DNA from: Balneolaceae bacterium
GTDB lineage: Bacteria; Bacteroidota; Rhodothermia; Balneolales; Balneolaceae
Length of the DNA: 54,051 nt
Direction of reading: 5' to 3'
Assembly (NCBI GenBank): GCA_007123715.1
Contig: SKKO01000157.1
Location: forward strand, 1 to 54,051
The notes beneath the pieces are model-generated. The model saw only the letters and a program-made list of their open reading frames with translations, had not been told where the DNA came from and ran no database searches. The position numbers and the translations under genes were made by a program. Below are positions 25,636 through 33,638 of the stretch, in pieces. Every line of letters starts with the position of its first letter. The first letter of the stretch is position 1.

Positions 25636-27150
25636 ATGAGTGCATTACCGACATATCCGAAATCGTGCCGTCTCAACAGTGTTGATGAAACACGGGAGCT
25701 GGATCGCTCTACGATTGATGATTTTGGGATAGACGGCTTCACTTTGATGGAAATTGCCGGAGGCGGTGCCGCATCAGCCATCCGTGAAATACAGGGGAAT
25801 GAAAAAACAGGCCTTTATCTCTGCGGAAAAGGAAATAATGCCGGTGATGCGCTTGTAGTTGCCCGTTACCTTTGCAACAATGCCGGCCACAAAGCCGATG
25901 TTTGCTTTCTTTTTGGTGATGAGGATTTGTCCACTGATACGGCACACAACCTGGGGCTTCTCAAAACCCTCCAAAAAAACGGGGTCAGTGTCCGTTTTAT
26001 CGACCGTTTCCCCATAGATAGATTATATTCATACAATTATATTGTTGATGGAATTCTGGGTACCGGTTTAAACAGTGATCTACGGACACCCCTGCCGGAT
26101 GTCATCCGGGAGGTGAATGAATCCGGAATAACCGTTTACGCAATGGATGTACCCACCGGTTTAAATGCAGACACCGGCGAAGTGTATAATACCTGTTTAA
26201 AAGCAAAACATACGTTTACCTTCGGTACGAATAAAACGGGTTTTTACCTGGGTAAATCGCCAGAATACATCGGAACGGTACACTTCATAGAACTTCCCTT
26301 TCCTGAGTACCTGAATACAGGAACCACATTTTTACTGAACGAAGATCTCTACAATTCCTATCCCCCGGTCAGGCGCAAGGCAAGCCACAAATACCGGGAT
26401 GGCTGTGTCCATATTATTGCCGGTTCGGAGGGGCTCACCGGAGCGGCAATTATGACCGCCCGCAGCGCCTGGAAAACAGGAGCCGGTTCAGTAATCCTTT
26501 ATTCACCCGGCAAATTATTGACAGTCTATGAGCGCACACTCCACCAAATCATCAAAAAACCGGTGGGCAGCGATCATGACATTTTCTTCAAACCGGCTGA
26601 TGCAAAAACTGTAACCGAAACACTCAAATCTAAGCCGGGCACACTGATAGCGGGCCCCGGGATTGGCACCTCCTCCGAAACCGGCGAATTTTTGAAAAGT
26701 GTGCTGTCTGATTGGAGTGGTAGTGTTATCCTGGATGCTGATGCACTCTCTTTTTGGAGTGAATTAAAAGGCATTCCTTCTGAAAAAAAACAAAAATGGC
26801 TGATAACACCGCATATCGGGGAAGCCAAAAATTACCTGGATGCACATTTTGAACACGATATTGAACGGCTGCAATGGTGCCGGCAGTTCCAAAAAGAAAA
26901 TGGCTGCAGAGTTCTGATAAAAGGGAATCCTTCCATATATCAATCTGACAAACAAACCTTGATTACCGGCTATGACACCTCCGTATTTGCAAGGGCCGGC
27001 TTCGGGGATGTACTTGCCGGAATGCTCGGAACTTATTCCGATATCACAAATAATATAGATACCGCCTGCGTTATGGCACTTTATGAGGGTTATCTCTCAT
27101 TTTTAAATCATCAACAAACTGAACCATTCGGCCCTGAGCATCTCACATGA
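25636..27150 (+). CDS. nnr: Bifunctional NAD(P)H-hydrate epimerase / NAD(P)H-hydrate dehydratase
   Basis: Repairs damaged NAD(P)H hydrates. The N-terminal epimerase domain (about 1-220) shows ELDRSTIDDFGIDGFTLMEIAGGGA and LCGKGNNAGDALVVARYL (GNNxGD motif). The C-terminal ADP-dependent dehydratase domain (about 225-504) shows RKASHKYRDGCVHIIAGSEGLTGAA, LIAGPGIGTSSET, DADALSFW, ITPHIGEAKNYL and FARAGFGDVLAGMLG. The track begins at TTG 25615 inside proS; ATG 25636, 4 bp after the proS stop, is the likelier start and gives 504 residues. It overlaps the next gene by 4 bp (ATGA), a sign of translational coupling. Confidence 0.93.
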   Translation: MSALPTYPKSCRLNSVDETRELDRSTIDDFGIDGFTLMEIAGGGAASAIREIQGNEKTGLYLCGKGNNAGDALVVARYLCNNAGHKADVCFLFGDEDLSTDTAHNLGLLKTLQKNGVSVRFIDRFPIDRLYSYNYIVDGILGTGLNSDLRTPLPDVIREVNESGITVYAMDVPTGLNADTGEVYNTCLKAKHTFTFGTNKTGFYLGKSPEYIGTVHFIELPFPEYLNTGTTFLLNEDLYNSYPPVRRKASHKYRDGCVHIIAGSEGLTGAAIMTARSAWKTGAGSVILYSPGKLLTVYERTLHQIIKKPVGSDHDIFFKPADAKTVTETLKSKPGTLIAGPGIGTSSETGEFLKSVLSDWSGSVILDADALSFWSELKGIPSEKKQKWLITPHIGEAKNYLDAHFEHDIERLQWCRQFQKENGCRVLIKGNPSIYQSDKQTLITGYDTSVFARAGFGDVLAGMLGTYSDITNNIDTACVMALYEGYLSFLNHQQTEPFGPEHLT

Positions 27151-27575
27151 TAGGCAGATCCATTTTTTTTCTATTCAGAAACCGAATTCTGATTACTGCA
27201 CTTCTTATTCTAAACACCCTTGCTATACTTTTTCTGACTATGCTCCCCTCGAATACGCTTGGCGATTCACCGCTTTATGAGTATGATAAACTGGGACATT
27301 TTGGCCTATTTTTTATCTGGACTTTTATCTTTGGTCTCTTCAATTTCGCCAGAAAAAATTTTAATACCCGTCTGATTACCATATTTCTGATCGGTTCCAC
27401 ATTTGGAATACTGATTGAAATATTTCAGGGCTTGATGCCGTACGGCAGAAATGCAAGTGTATATGATGCCCTGGCAGACATTGCAGGCAGCTTTTCGGCA
27501 ACAGTGATCCTGTACGGAATTAAACGCCGGTATATGGCAAGATATCGCGATCTGCTAAAAAACCGCCATCAATAA
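27147..27575 (+). CDS. VanZ-family membrane protein
   Basis: 142 residues with four predicted transmembrane segments (about 12-34, 51-66, 75-94 and 110-127). The pattern YEYDKLGHFGLFFIWTFIFGL is the VanZ-like signature of a conserved D/K-x-GH in a membrane helix, and GILIEIFQGLMPYGRNASVYDALADIAGS matches the second conserved acidic region (EIxQ...R...DxxxNxxG). Biochemical function is unclear across the family. It is the third gene of the proS operon and shares 4 bp with nnr. Confidence 0.85.
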   Translation: MIGRSIFFLFRNRILITALLILNTLAILFLTMLPSNTLGDSPLYEYDKLGHFGLFFIWTFIFGLFNFARKNFNTRLITIFLIGSTFGILIEIFQGLMPYGRNASVYDALADIAGSFSATVILYGIKRRYMARYRDLLKNRHQ

Positions 27576-27748
27576 CCACCCCGCTGAAGTAAAACACCCT
27601 GACGGCATCCCTTGCTGCTATTCGTGGATGGGGCAAACGCTCCGTTTTTGCTCACAGAAACTTCTTGGTGAGTAATCCGGGATAACAATGTTTTTTTACG
27701 CTCTAATGTGTTGTGCAATACTATTCCAGTGAGTAAATAATCCGATTT

Positions 27749-27785
27749 TTGCAATTATTAATAAAAATATAATATCTAATTGCAA
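27749..27785. promoter_or_regulatory. Inverted repeat upstream of the tonB-family gene
   Basis: TTGCAATTA (27749-27757) and TAATTGCAA (27777-27785), a perfect 9-bp inverted repeat with a 19-nt spacer, 76 bp before the ATG. It may be an operator; AT-rich chance pairing is possible. Confidence 0.35.
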
Positions 27786-27861
27786 TTGATCGTTGGAATG
27801 TTAGTTGTAAATCTTTTATACTTCACCATCATTTTACTTTAGCCAATACATTAAACTGCAT

Positions 27862-28518
27862 ATGATTGAACGAAAAAAACCCGATGCCGATCTGAAAAAC
27901 TACTACACGGTTTTTCTGGAGCTGGGCTTACTTATTACCCTGGTCATTTTTATTATTGCCGTAAGAATTGACCTTACAAGCCTTGGTCCCGAAGAAATTG
28001 TGTTGGAAGAACAGGAAATCGTCGAAATGGAAGAAATAATCCAGACACGACAGATTGAAACACCTCCCCCGCCACCGCGTCCGCCGGTACCCGTTGAAGT
28101 ACCCAACGATGAAATTATTGAAGATGTTCATATTGACATTGGTGGTGACCTTGACCTTGGGGGCGCGCTGAGCCTGCCTCCTCCACCCCCTCCGCCACAA
28201 GAGGAAGAAGAAGAAGATTTCTTCGTAGTTGTGGAAGAAATGCCTGAGTTAATTGGAGGACTTGGAGAACTTCAAAGACAAATCAGATACCCTGAAATGG
28301 CTCGCCGTGCAGGTATTGAAGGAAGGGTTTACATTCAGTTTATTGTAAACGAAAGAGGCGATGTTGAAAATCCAACTGTAATCCGCGGTATTGGCGGTGG
28401 TGCTGATGAAGAAGCCCTCCGGGTTGTGAGACAGGCCAAATTTACTCCTGGTATGCAGCGTGGTCGTCCGGTTCGGGTACAGTACAGCCTTCCGATATTC
28501 TTCAGGCTGCAAAACTAA
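27862..28518 (+). CDS. tonB: TonB-family energy transducer
   Basis: 218 residues. A short cytoplasmic N-terminus and a single transmembrane helix (about 19-37, LGLLITLVIFIIAVRI) lead to an acidic stretch (EEIVLEEQEIVEMEEI) and Pro-rich segments PPPPPRPPVPVEVP and PPPPPPPQEEEEE, which span the periplasm. The C-terminal TonB domain (about 130-218) shows QIRYPEMARRAGIEGRVYIQFIVNERGDV, then RVVRQAKFTPGMQRGRPVRVQYSLPIFF. It would pass proton-motive force to outer-membrane receptors; no ExbB/ExbD or receptor gene is nearby. An inverted repeat lies upstream and a strong terminator downstream. Confidence 0.94.
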   Translation: MIERKKPDADLKNYYTVFLELGLLITLVIFIIAVRIDLTSLGPEEIVLEEQEIVEMEEIIQTRQIETPPPPPRPPVPVEVPNDEIIEDVHIDIGGDLDLGGALSLPPPPPPPQEEEEEDFFVVVEEMPELIGGLGELQRQIRYPEMARRAGIEGRVYIQFIVNERGDVENPTVIRGIGGGADEEALRVVRQAKFTPGMQRGRPVRVQYSLPIFFRLQN

Positions 28519-28552
28519 GGATTAAGATTACGTCTCAATTCATTTTTTATTC

Positions 28553-28585
28553 AAGGCGTGATGATTCATCACGCCTTTTTTTTGT
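28553..28585. terminator. Rho-independent terminator, overlapping the Nudix stop codon
   Basis: A perfect 11-bp stem AAGGCGTGATG/CATCACGCCTT (28553-28563 with 28567-28577), 3-nt loop, then a T-run. It ends tonB. The minus-strand Nudix gene stops inside the right arm (TGA at 28571-28569), so the same stem follows that gene too. Confidence 0.92.
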
Positions 28586-29021
28586 TTTGTTGATCCAGGT
28601 ACTTATCCATCACTTCTTTCAGGTTCCGAAAATATACCATATCACGGGCTTTCTGATTCTCAACCCAGATGATATCTGTAATACCTTCGTTTACCTGGGG
28701 CACCAGATTTTCAGGTTCTATTGATCTCATACTGTACCAGTACGTAGTTTTACCGTATAGAGTATCCTCTCTTGTAAATTCATGATATGTTTTACAGAGA
28801 AATGATTCGATTTCCGGGTTCTTCATCCCGGTTTCCTCTTCCACATACCGAATGGCACACTCCTCGAAAGTTTCTCCCTTCTCAACCTTCCCTTTCGGCA
28901 GGTCCCAAAAGCCGTTCCGCTTGATTATCAATATTTCACCTAAAGACGGACGGGCTCTTGCCAATACACCGCCGGCAGCCAGTACTTCCACTGCATCACT
29001 TCTCTTCTTCTTTACCACCAT
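28569..29021 (-). CDS. Nudix hydrolase
   Basis: The Nudix box is seen as GKVEKGETFEECAIRYVEEETGM, matching Gx5Ex7RExxEExGx except Tyr for the Glu after Arg, a known kind of variation; the EE pair that binds metal is intact. FWDLPKGKVE precedes it. Such enzymes hydrolyse nucleoside diphosphates linked to another moiety; the substrate is not predictable. The track start (29102) lies deep in the DUF1844 gene; Met28 (29021) comes after a purine-rich AGAGGGGGGG and gives 150 residues, so I chose it. It overlaps DUF1844 by 26 bp and is probably translated from the same mRNA. The stop codon lies inside a terminator stem. Confidence 0.85.
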   Translation of the reverse strand: MVVKKKRSDAVEVLAAGGVLARARPSLGEILIIKRNGFWDLPKGKVEKGETFEECAIRYVEEETGMKNPEIESFLCKTYHEFTREDTLYGKTTYWYSMRSIEPENLVPQVNEGITDIIWVENQKARDMVYFRNLKEVMDKYLDQQNKKKA

Positions 29022-29325
29022 CAGCCCCCCCTCTCTTTTTCTCATCGGCATAATTGAGCCTAAGATTAGTGAGGGTTTGCCGAAGGTAGCCAACAAGTTC
29101 ATTTGTCAGGTTTCCTTCGGTAAATTTTTCCAGCATCACAAGGGTATCGATGGCAAATTTCGCCGATTGCAGATCCCGTTCCGCTTTATCGGTTAACGGG
29201 TTTTTTAATTTTCCCATTCCCATCATCGCAATCTGTTCATTCTGCTGAATGAGCATCATAAATAATAACTGTTGTTGCTGATCCGTACTTAATTTTTTGC
29301 TATTTGAGGCAGGCTGATCACTCAT
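28996..29325 (-). CDS. DUF1844-family protein
   Basis: 109 residues. The core LLFMMLIQQNEQIAMMGMGKLKNPLTDKAERDLQSAKFAIDTLVMLEKFTEGNLTNELVGYLRQTLTNLRLNY matches DUF1844, a short helical cytoplasmic protein of unknown role, with its conserved GK-x-NP and AxxxID...GNLT elements. Helices from about 15 to 95 are followed by a charged tail (EEEK). It is the first gene of a two-gene unit with the overlapping Nudix gene. The divergent region to the DUF1015 gene holds an 8-bp inverted repeat. Confidence 0.85.
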   Translation of the reverse strand: MSDQPASNSKKLSTDQQQQLLFMMLIQQNEQIAMMGMGKLKNPLTDKAERDLQSAKFAIDTLVMLEKFTEGNLTNELVGYLRQTLTNLRLNYADEKKRGGADGGKEEEK

Positions 29326-29355
29326 ATCGTTTAAATATTTGGTTTAGGTTCGATT

Positions 29356-29389
29356 AGTATACGCTGAAAAGGTAAAGAGTTCGTATACT
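29356..29389. promoter_or_regulatory. Inverted repeat in the DUF1844-DUF1015 divergent region
   Basis: AGTATACG (29356-29363) and CGTATACT (29382-29389), a perfect 8-bp pair with an 18-nt spacer, between divergent starts. A possible operator; not tested. Confidence 0.35.
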
Positions 29390-29427
29390 TAATGTCTAAA
29401 ATCTAATTTAAAAAACTACCCTGTTTA

Positions 29428-30639
29428 ATGGCAATAATTCATCCTTTTAAAGGCTGGCTGCCTGTTCCCGGTAAAGTGGACGAAGTGGCCTGTGTACCAT
29501 ACGATGTAATCAATACTGAAGAAGCAGCTCAACTCGCTGAAGGCAAACCCGACAGTTTCCTTCACGTGATAAGACCTGAAATTGACGTTGACCCTGACAC
29601 TTATATATACGATGATGCCGTATATGATAAAGGAGCAAAAAACCTTCGGCGGCTTTTATCTTCAGGAATCTACACACAGGACGAGAAGAATGCGATTTAT
29701 CTCTACCAGCTCGAAACAGGCAACCACTTGCAAACCGGCGTGTTTACCTGTGCATCGGTTCAGGACTATGATAATGACGTGATCCTTAAGCATGAACTCA
29801 CCCGGCCAGATAAAGAGGATGATCGAACACGCCATATTCTCACACAGAAGGCACACGCCGAACCGGTCATGCTCACTTTCAACGATACGGCAGACATCAC
29901 CTTTCACATCGAAAAGCTGACACTCACCCAAGCTCCGGATATTGAACACATCGGGGACGGAGGCGTGATTCACCGGATCTGGAAAACGTTTGATACAGTG
30001 GATTTTGTGGAAGGATTTTCACTGATCCCAAATTTCTACGTGGCTGACGGGCACCATCGCTGCAAGAGTGCATCCCGTGTTGCAGAAATACTTCGCAGTG
30101 AAAAAAACAGCCGTCCGGGTGAAGAGGAGTTTGAATACTTTCCGGTAGTGCTTTTTCCCATGAAACAAATGAAAATAATGCCGTACAACAGGGTCGTTAA
30201 GAATGCACCGGCCAACACGATTAAGCTGCTTACAGAAAAATTCGGTGCGGTATCAACCCATCAAAATGTGCCGCCGGAAAAAGGAATGGTATGCTTTTAC
30301 ACGAACGGTGAATGGTACCTGATGAACTTACCGGGAGCTGCCGATGAAAGCATCGTGAACGGACTGGATGTATCGCGCCTACAAGATTCTATTCTTGAGC
30401 CGCTTTTTGGAATAACAAATCCGAGGACAGATGAACATATCGGCTTTGTGGGTGGTATAAGAGGAACGGCGGAACTGGAAAAATTGGTAGATAGCGGTAA
30501 ATATGATCTCGCTTTCAGTATGTATCCAACAAGTATTCAGGAACTGACCGAAGTATCAGATCATGGTGAATTGATGCCGCCAAAATCCACCTGGTTTGAG
30601 CCAAAAATCAAATCCGGATTAATTATCCATACGTTTTAA
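29428..30639 (+). CDS. DUF1015-family protein
   Basis: 403 residues. MAIIHPFKGW, CVPYDVINTEEAA, FLHVIRPEID, DGHHRCKSA and YNRVV are the recurring motifs of DUF1015 proteins. Family members very often sit beside serine-biosynthesis genes, as here with serC 49 bp downstream, which suggests a role linked to phosphoserine or serine metabolism; the activity is not established. The histidines and acidic residues of VADGHHR would suit metal or phosphate binding. The protein is soluble and cytoplasmic, without a signal peptide. Confidence 0.88.
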   Translation: MAIIHPFKGWLPVPGKVDEVACVPYDVINTEEAAQLAEGKPDSFLHVIRPEIDVDPDTYIYDDAVYDKGAKNLRRLLSSGIYTQDEKNAIYLYQLETGNHLQTGVFTCASVQDYDNDVILKHELTRPDKEDDRTRHILTQKAHAEPVMLTFNDTADITFHIEKLTLTQAPDIEHIGDGGVIHRIWKTFDTVDFVEGFSLIPNFYVADGHHRCKSASRVAEILRSEKNSRPGEEEFEYFPVVLFPMKQMKIMPYNRVVKNAPANTIKLLTEKFGAVSTHQNVPPEKGMVCFYTNGEWYLMNLPGAADESIVNGLDVSRLQDSILEPLFGITNPRTDEHIGFVGGIRGTAELEKLVDSGKYDLAFSMYPTSIQELTEVSDHGELMPPKSTWFEPKIKSGLIIHTF

Positions 30640-30688
30640 ATAAGAGAAGGATCAACAAATTATCAACCCTTTAAAAGATATAACTAAG

Positions 30689-31768
30689 ATGAAACGAATT
30701 CATAACTTTAGTGCCGGCCCGGCAGTACTTCCGCTCGAGGTACTTGAAAAAGTGCAGGCCGAACTGGTAAACTACCGAGATAAAGGCTCATCCCTCATTG
30801 AAATGAGCCATCGAGGCGCAGAATATACCGAAATCAATGAGCTTGCCACACAGCGTCTTAAAGCAATAACAGGGGCAGGTGATGACTGGGAAGTTCTCTT
30901 CCTGCAGGGAGGCGCCAGTACGCAATTCACGATGGTGCCACATAATTTCCTGGCACCCGGACAAACCGCCGATTACATCGATACCGGTTCATGGTCATCC
31001 AAAGCCATAAAAGAGGCGAATCTTTTTGGTAATGTACATGTAGCCTTTTCAGGTAAAGAACGAAACTATTCAAGGCTACCCGGCACCGATGAATTGCTTT
31101 TTTCCGAAAACCCGGTTTATACCCATTTCACAAGCAATAATACCATCTTTGGTACACAGTTTTATAGTGAACCCGAAACTGGTGGTTCACTGCTTGTATG
31201 TGACGCTTCTTCCGACTTTCTGTCTCACCCGATAGATATCGAAAAATACGGCTTGATCTATGCGGGAGCACAAAAAAACCTTGGCCCTGCGGGTGTAACT
31301 ATTGTAATGCTCAGAAAATCTTTTCTCGAACTGCAGAAAAAAGATCCGATTCCAACCATACTCAATTATAACACTCACATCGGCACCCTGTTTAATACCC
31401 CGCCGGTATTTGCCGTTTATATGGTAAACTATGTACTGGAATGGATTCAGAAAAAGGGCGGGCTTGAATGGTTCGACCGGTTCAACACTGAAAAAGCATA
31501 CCTGCTTTACAGCGAAATTGACAAAGACGAATTTTACAGGGGAACGGTTGATAAATCGTCACGCTCTAAAATGAATGTAACATTCCGTTTGCCGAGTGAA
31601 GAGCTCGAAAAAACATTCCTGAGTGAAGCGGCTTCTCATAACCTTGTAGCGTTAAAAGGCCATCGCAGTGTGGGTGGCATACGTGCCAGCATTTACAACG
31701 CTTGTGAGCTGGACAGCGTTAAAGCCCTCGTAAATTTTATGCAGCATTTCCGCGCCGAAAAAGGATAA
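30689..31768 (+). CDS. serC: Phosphoserine aminotransferase
   Basis: PLP enzyme converting 3-phosphohydroxypyruvate and glutamate to phosphoserine and 2-oxoglutarate. The 359-residue protein starts with RIHNFSAGPAVLPLEVLE, has LIEMSHRGAEYTEI, LFLQGGASTQF for PLP binding, and LIYAGAQKNLGPAGVTIVMLRK around the PLP Lys. The C-terminus VALKGHRSVGGIRASIYNA holds the substrate-binding His-Arg. The length is normal for the bacterial enzyme. It is downstream of the DUF1015 gene in a likely two-gene operon. serA is not seen in the window. Confidence 0.97.
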   Translation: MKRIHNFSAGPAVLPLEVLEKVQAELVNYRDKGSSLIEMSHRGAEYTEINELATQRLKAITGAGDDWEVLFLQGGASTQFTMVPHNFLAPGQTADYIDTGSWSSKAIKEANLFGNVHVAFSGKERNYSRLPGTDELLFSENPVYTHFTSNNTIFGTQFYSEPETGGSLLVCDASSDFLSHPIDIEKYGLIYAGAQKNLGPAGVTIVMLRKSFLELQKKDPIPTILNYNTHIGTLFNTPPVFAVYMVNYVLEWIQKKGGLEWFDRFNTEKAYLLYSEIDKDEFYRGTVDKSSRSKMNVTFRLPSEELEKTFLSEAASHNLVALKGHRSVGGIRASIYNACELDSVKALVNFMQHFRAEKG

Positions 31769-31784
31769 TTCACTCGTTCAAAAA

Positions 31785-31815
31785 ATCCGGGTAGCACCCC
31801 AATCGCTATCCGGAT
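31785..31815 (+). terminator. Hairpin after serC, weak terminator
   Basis: ATCCGGGTAGC pairs with GCTATCCGGAT (31785-31795 with 31805-31815) with one G-U. No proper T-run follows, so termination is uncertain. Confidence 0.45.
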
Positions 31816-31956
31816 ATTTAATCAAACAGTAAAAAATCATCTTCCTCCCCCCTTTTGCCTTCAATTTAACCCGGATGAGTCACCAAAAATGTACGTTTTG
31901 AGAAATGTATAGGGCAAATAGCAACAGAAAGATGCCTATGGTACCCTGAGTAAGAT

Positions 31957-32002
31957 TTTTCATCCCGAGGGCCGGGACTGTCGCATTCGCTCCAGCTTTT
32001 TT
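31957..32002. repeat. Interspersed hairpin repeat, copy C
   Basis: TTTTCATCCCGAGGGCCGGGACTGTCGCATTCGCTCCAGCTTTTTT, about 8 kb from copies A and B and similar over 46 bp; the TCCCG...CGGGA stem is kept although the loop differs. Confidence 0.85.
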
Positions 32003-32060
32003 ACCCACCGAAGCTTTCCGGGTCAACATAGCTTTAGCGAAGTTGACAGCGTAGGTGGGT
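32003..32060. repeat. Nested inverted repeat inserted after copy C
   Basis: Outer arms ACCCACC/GGTGGGT (32003-32009, 32054-32060) enclose inner arms GTCAAC/GTTGAC (32022-32027, 32042-32047). It interrupts the text between copy C and the CACTTTTCAC tail that follows A and B directly. Confidence 0.7.
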
Positions 32061-32099
32061 CACTTTTCACTTTTGCCATTTCACTTTTCCTTTCCCTCC

Positions 32100-32696
32100 C
32101 TATATCAACCCGAAGATAGTCAATATATGATCGAGGCTGTTAGGTACAAAAAAGAGCAGGTATAAAATACCCCAGAACGCACCGGCAATGTGTGCTGCAT
32201 GGTTCACCTTCCCCGCACCTCTTTTTCCTTCATAAATACTGTAAGCCAGAAACGCAATCCCGAAAAACCATGCAGGAATAGGTATTGGCAATAAGATCAG
32301 GATCAGTTTTTCTGTCGGAAATACAAAAATATAACTGAAAAGCACACTCTCCACGGCCCCTGAAGCTCCAATAGTTGCAAAGTCGGGATTATCCTTGTGT
32401 TTTATGAGAGATGGCAGAGATGAGAAAATGAGTCCGCTGAAATAAAGCGCTAAAAAATGGTTAACTCCCAGAACCTGTTCCATTACAATTCCGAAAAAAA
32501 AGAGAACAAACATATTTACGAGCAGGTGGCTAAGGCTTCCATGGATAAAACCGGATGTGATCACCTCGTACCATGTTTGCTTGCGAACCGTGCGGTAAGG
32601 CCGAAGCATCCCCCTGTCATAAATCGCGGGCGGGCCATACAAGGCAGCCAGGGAAACCACAACATTAACAGCAATAAGAATGATTGTAAAAGTCAT
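32100..32696 (-). CDS. Rhomboid-family intramembrane serine protease
   Basis: 198 residues with six hydrophobic segments. The catalytic Ser is in TIGASGAVESVLF (Ser112) and the catalytic His in VNHAAHIAGAFWG (His169); an N-terminal loop HGSLSHLLVNMFVLFFFG matches the conserved HxxxN helix. The protein would sit in the inner membrane and cleave transmembrane substrates. It lacks cytosolic extensions, so the core six-helix form. It stands alone on the minus strand; rlpA starts 141 bp away in the other direction. Confidence 0.92.
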   Translation of the reverse strand: MTFTIILIAVNVVVSLAALYGPPAIYDRGMLRPYRTVRKQTWYEVITSGFIHGSLSHLLVNMFVLFFFGIVMEQVLGVNHFLALYFSGLIFSSLPSLIKHKDNPDFATIGASGAVESVLFSYIFVFPTEKLILILLPIPIPAWFFGIAFLAYSIYEGKRGAGKVNHAAHIAGAFWGILYLLFFVPNSLDHILTIFGLI

Positions 32697-32837
32697 ATTC
32701 TGAACTTGAAAAAATTCTGTAGAAGATAGGCAACTATCTGCAGAAATATGAGTTTACTCACTTTTCTTTTATATTTACAATAATGCATGAATTAACCTGT
32801 TTAAAAAAATCATCCGGTCAACAATTTACCCTGTTAC

Positions 32838-33497
32838 GTGCCCGCGTTTAAACGATTATCCCAATTAACGATATTCTTCCTGATGTTGGTTTTTCTTTCT
32901 TCCTGCGGAATTGTAAAGAGAACCAGTCTTGATAATGACATGAGGATTCTGGATACCGGAATTGCAAGCTGGTATGGGCCTGATTTTCATGGCCGACCCA
33001 CAGCGAATGGTGAAACCTACAACATGAACGACCTTACCGCTGCACATCGCACCCTTCCTTTCAACACATTGCTACGTGTTGAAAATCTTGATAATGGCAA
33101 GTCGGTAGTGGTTCGTATTAATGATCGCGGCCCCTATGTAGGGAACAGAATTATCGATCTGTCACGAAAAGCTGCCAGGGAAATTGAAATGATTGGAACG
33201 GGAACTGCCAGGGTTGCCCTGTATCTGATTCGTGAGGGTGACCGGCCAGTAACCGCGCAAAATGTCAGCAGCAGAGAAACATTTACCGTGCAAATCGCAT
33301 CCTTTAACAGGGAAACGGATGCCAAAAGAGAATCAGGAATCGTATCCGGCTCAAGGGTGGAGAAAGTAACCATAGGCAATAATACCGTTTACCGTGTTTA
33401 TTATGGCACCTATCAGAATGTAAACGAAGCCCGTGCAGCAAGAGACCGGCTGGCACAAAATGGCATCACCGGGTTTGTAAAACAGATAGAAAATTAA
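32838..33497 (+). CDS. rlpA: RlpA-family septal lytic transglycosylase lipoprotein
   Basis: 219 residues. GTG start at 32838; no in-frame ATG leaves a complete signal peptide, whose lipobox is LSSCG. The double-psi beta-barrel (about 42-135) shows GIASWYGPDFHGRPTANGETYN, AAHRTLPF and VRINDRGPYVGNRIIDLS, with the His and Asp required for cleaving naked glycan strands. A C-terminal SPOR domain (about 145-219, FTVQIASFNRETDAKR...) would bind denuded peptidoglycan at the septum. Expected in the outer-membrane/periplasm space and important in daughter-cell separation. It is divergent from the rhomboid gene. Confidence 0.94.
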   Translation: MPAFKRLSQLTIFFLMLVFLSSCGIVKRTSLDNDMRILDTGIASWYGPDFHGRPTANGETYNMNDLTAAHRTLPFNTLLRVENLDNGKSVVVRINDRGPYVGNRIIDLSRKAAREIEMIGTGTARVALYLIREGDRPVTAQNVSSRETFTVQIASFNRETDAKRESGIVSGSRVEKVTIGNNTVYRVYYGTYQNVNEARAARDRLAQNGITGFVKQIEN

Positions 33498-33638
33498 AGC
33501 CCTCTTTTACGAAACACGTACAAAAGGCCTGTTTATCAGTAGTTTGATCCATGTTGCACTCACCGTTTTTTAATTTCCGGTGTTGGACTGAAAAATCAAA
33601 GTTTTTGGTTTTACATGAATAACTAAAAAGATACTGAC

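Larger units (their letters stand above)
31769..32099. other. Noncoding gap between serC and the rhomboid gene
   Basis: About 330 bp. It holds a hairpin just after serC, copy C of the interspersed repeat, a nested inverted repeat and a CACTTTT-rich tail. No gene seen. Confidence 0.65.

Noticed and set aside
29394-29407. TCTAAA and TCTAAT half-sites before the DUF1015 gene
   Set aside because: They resemble the Rrf2-linked motif but are unpaired and lie in AT-rich DNA far from any redox gene, so chance is likely.
33498-33638. Imperfect hairpin after rlpA (CTTTTACG/CGTACAAAAG)
   Set aside because: Needs a bulge, and has no T-run; too weak to call a terminator.
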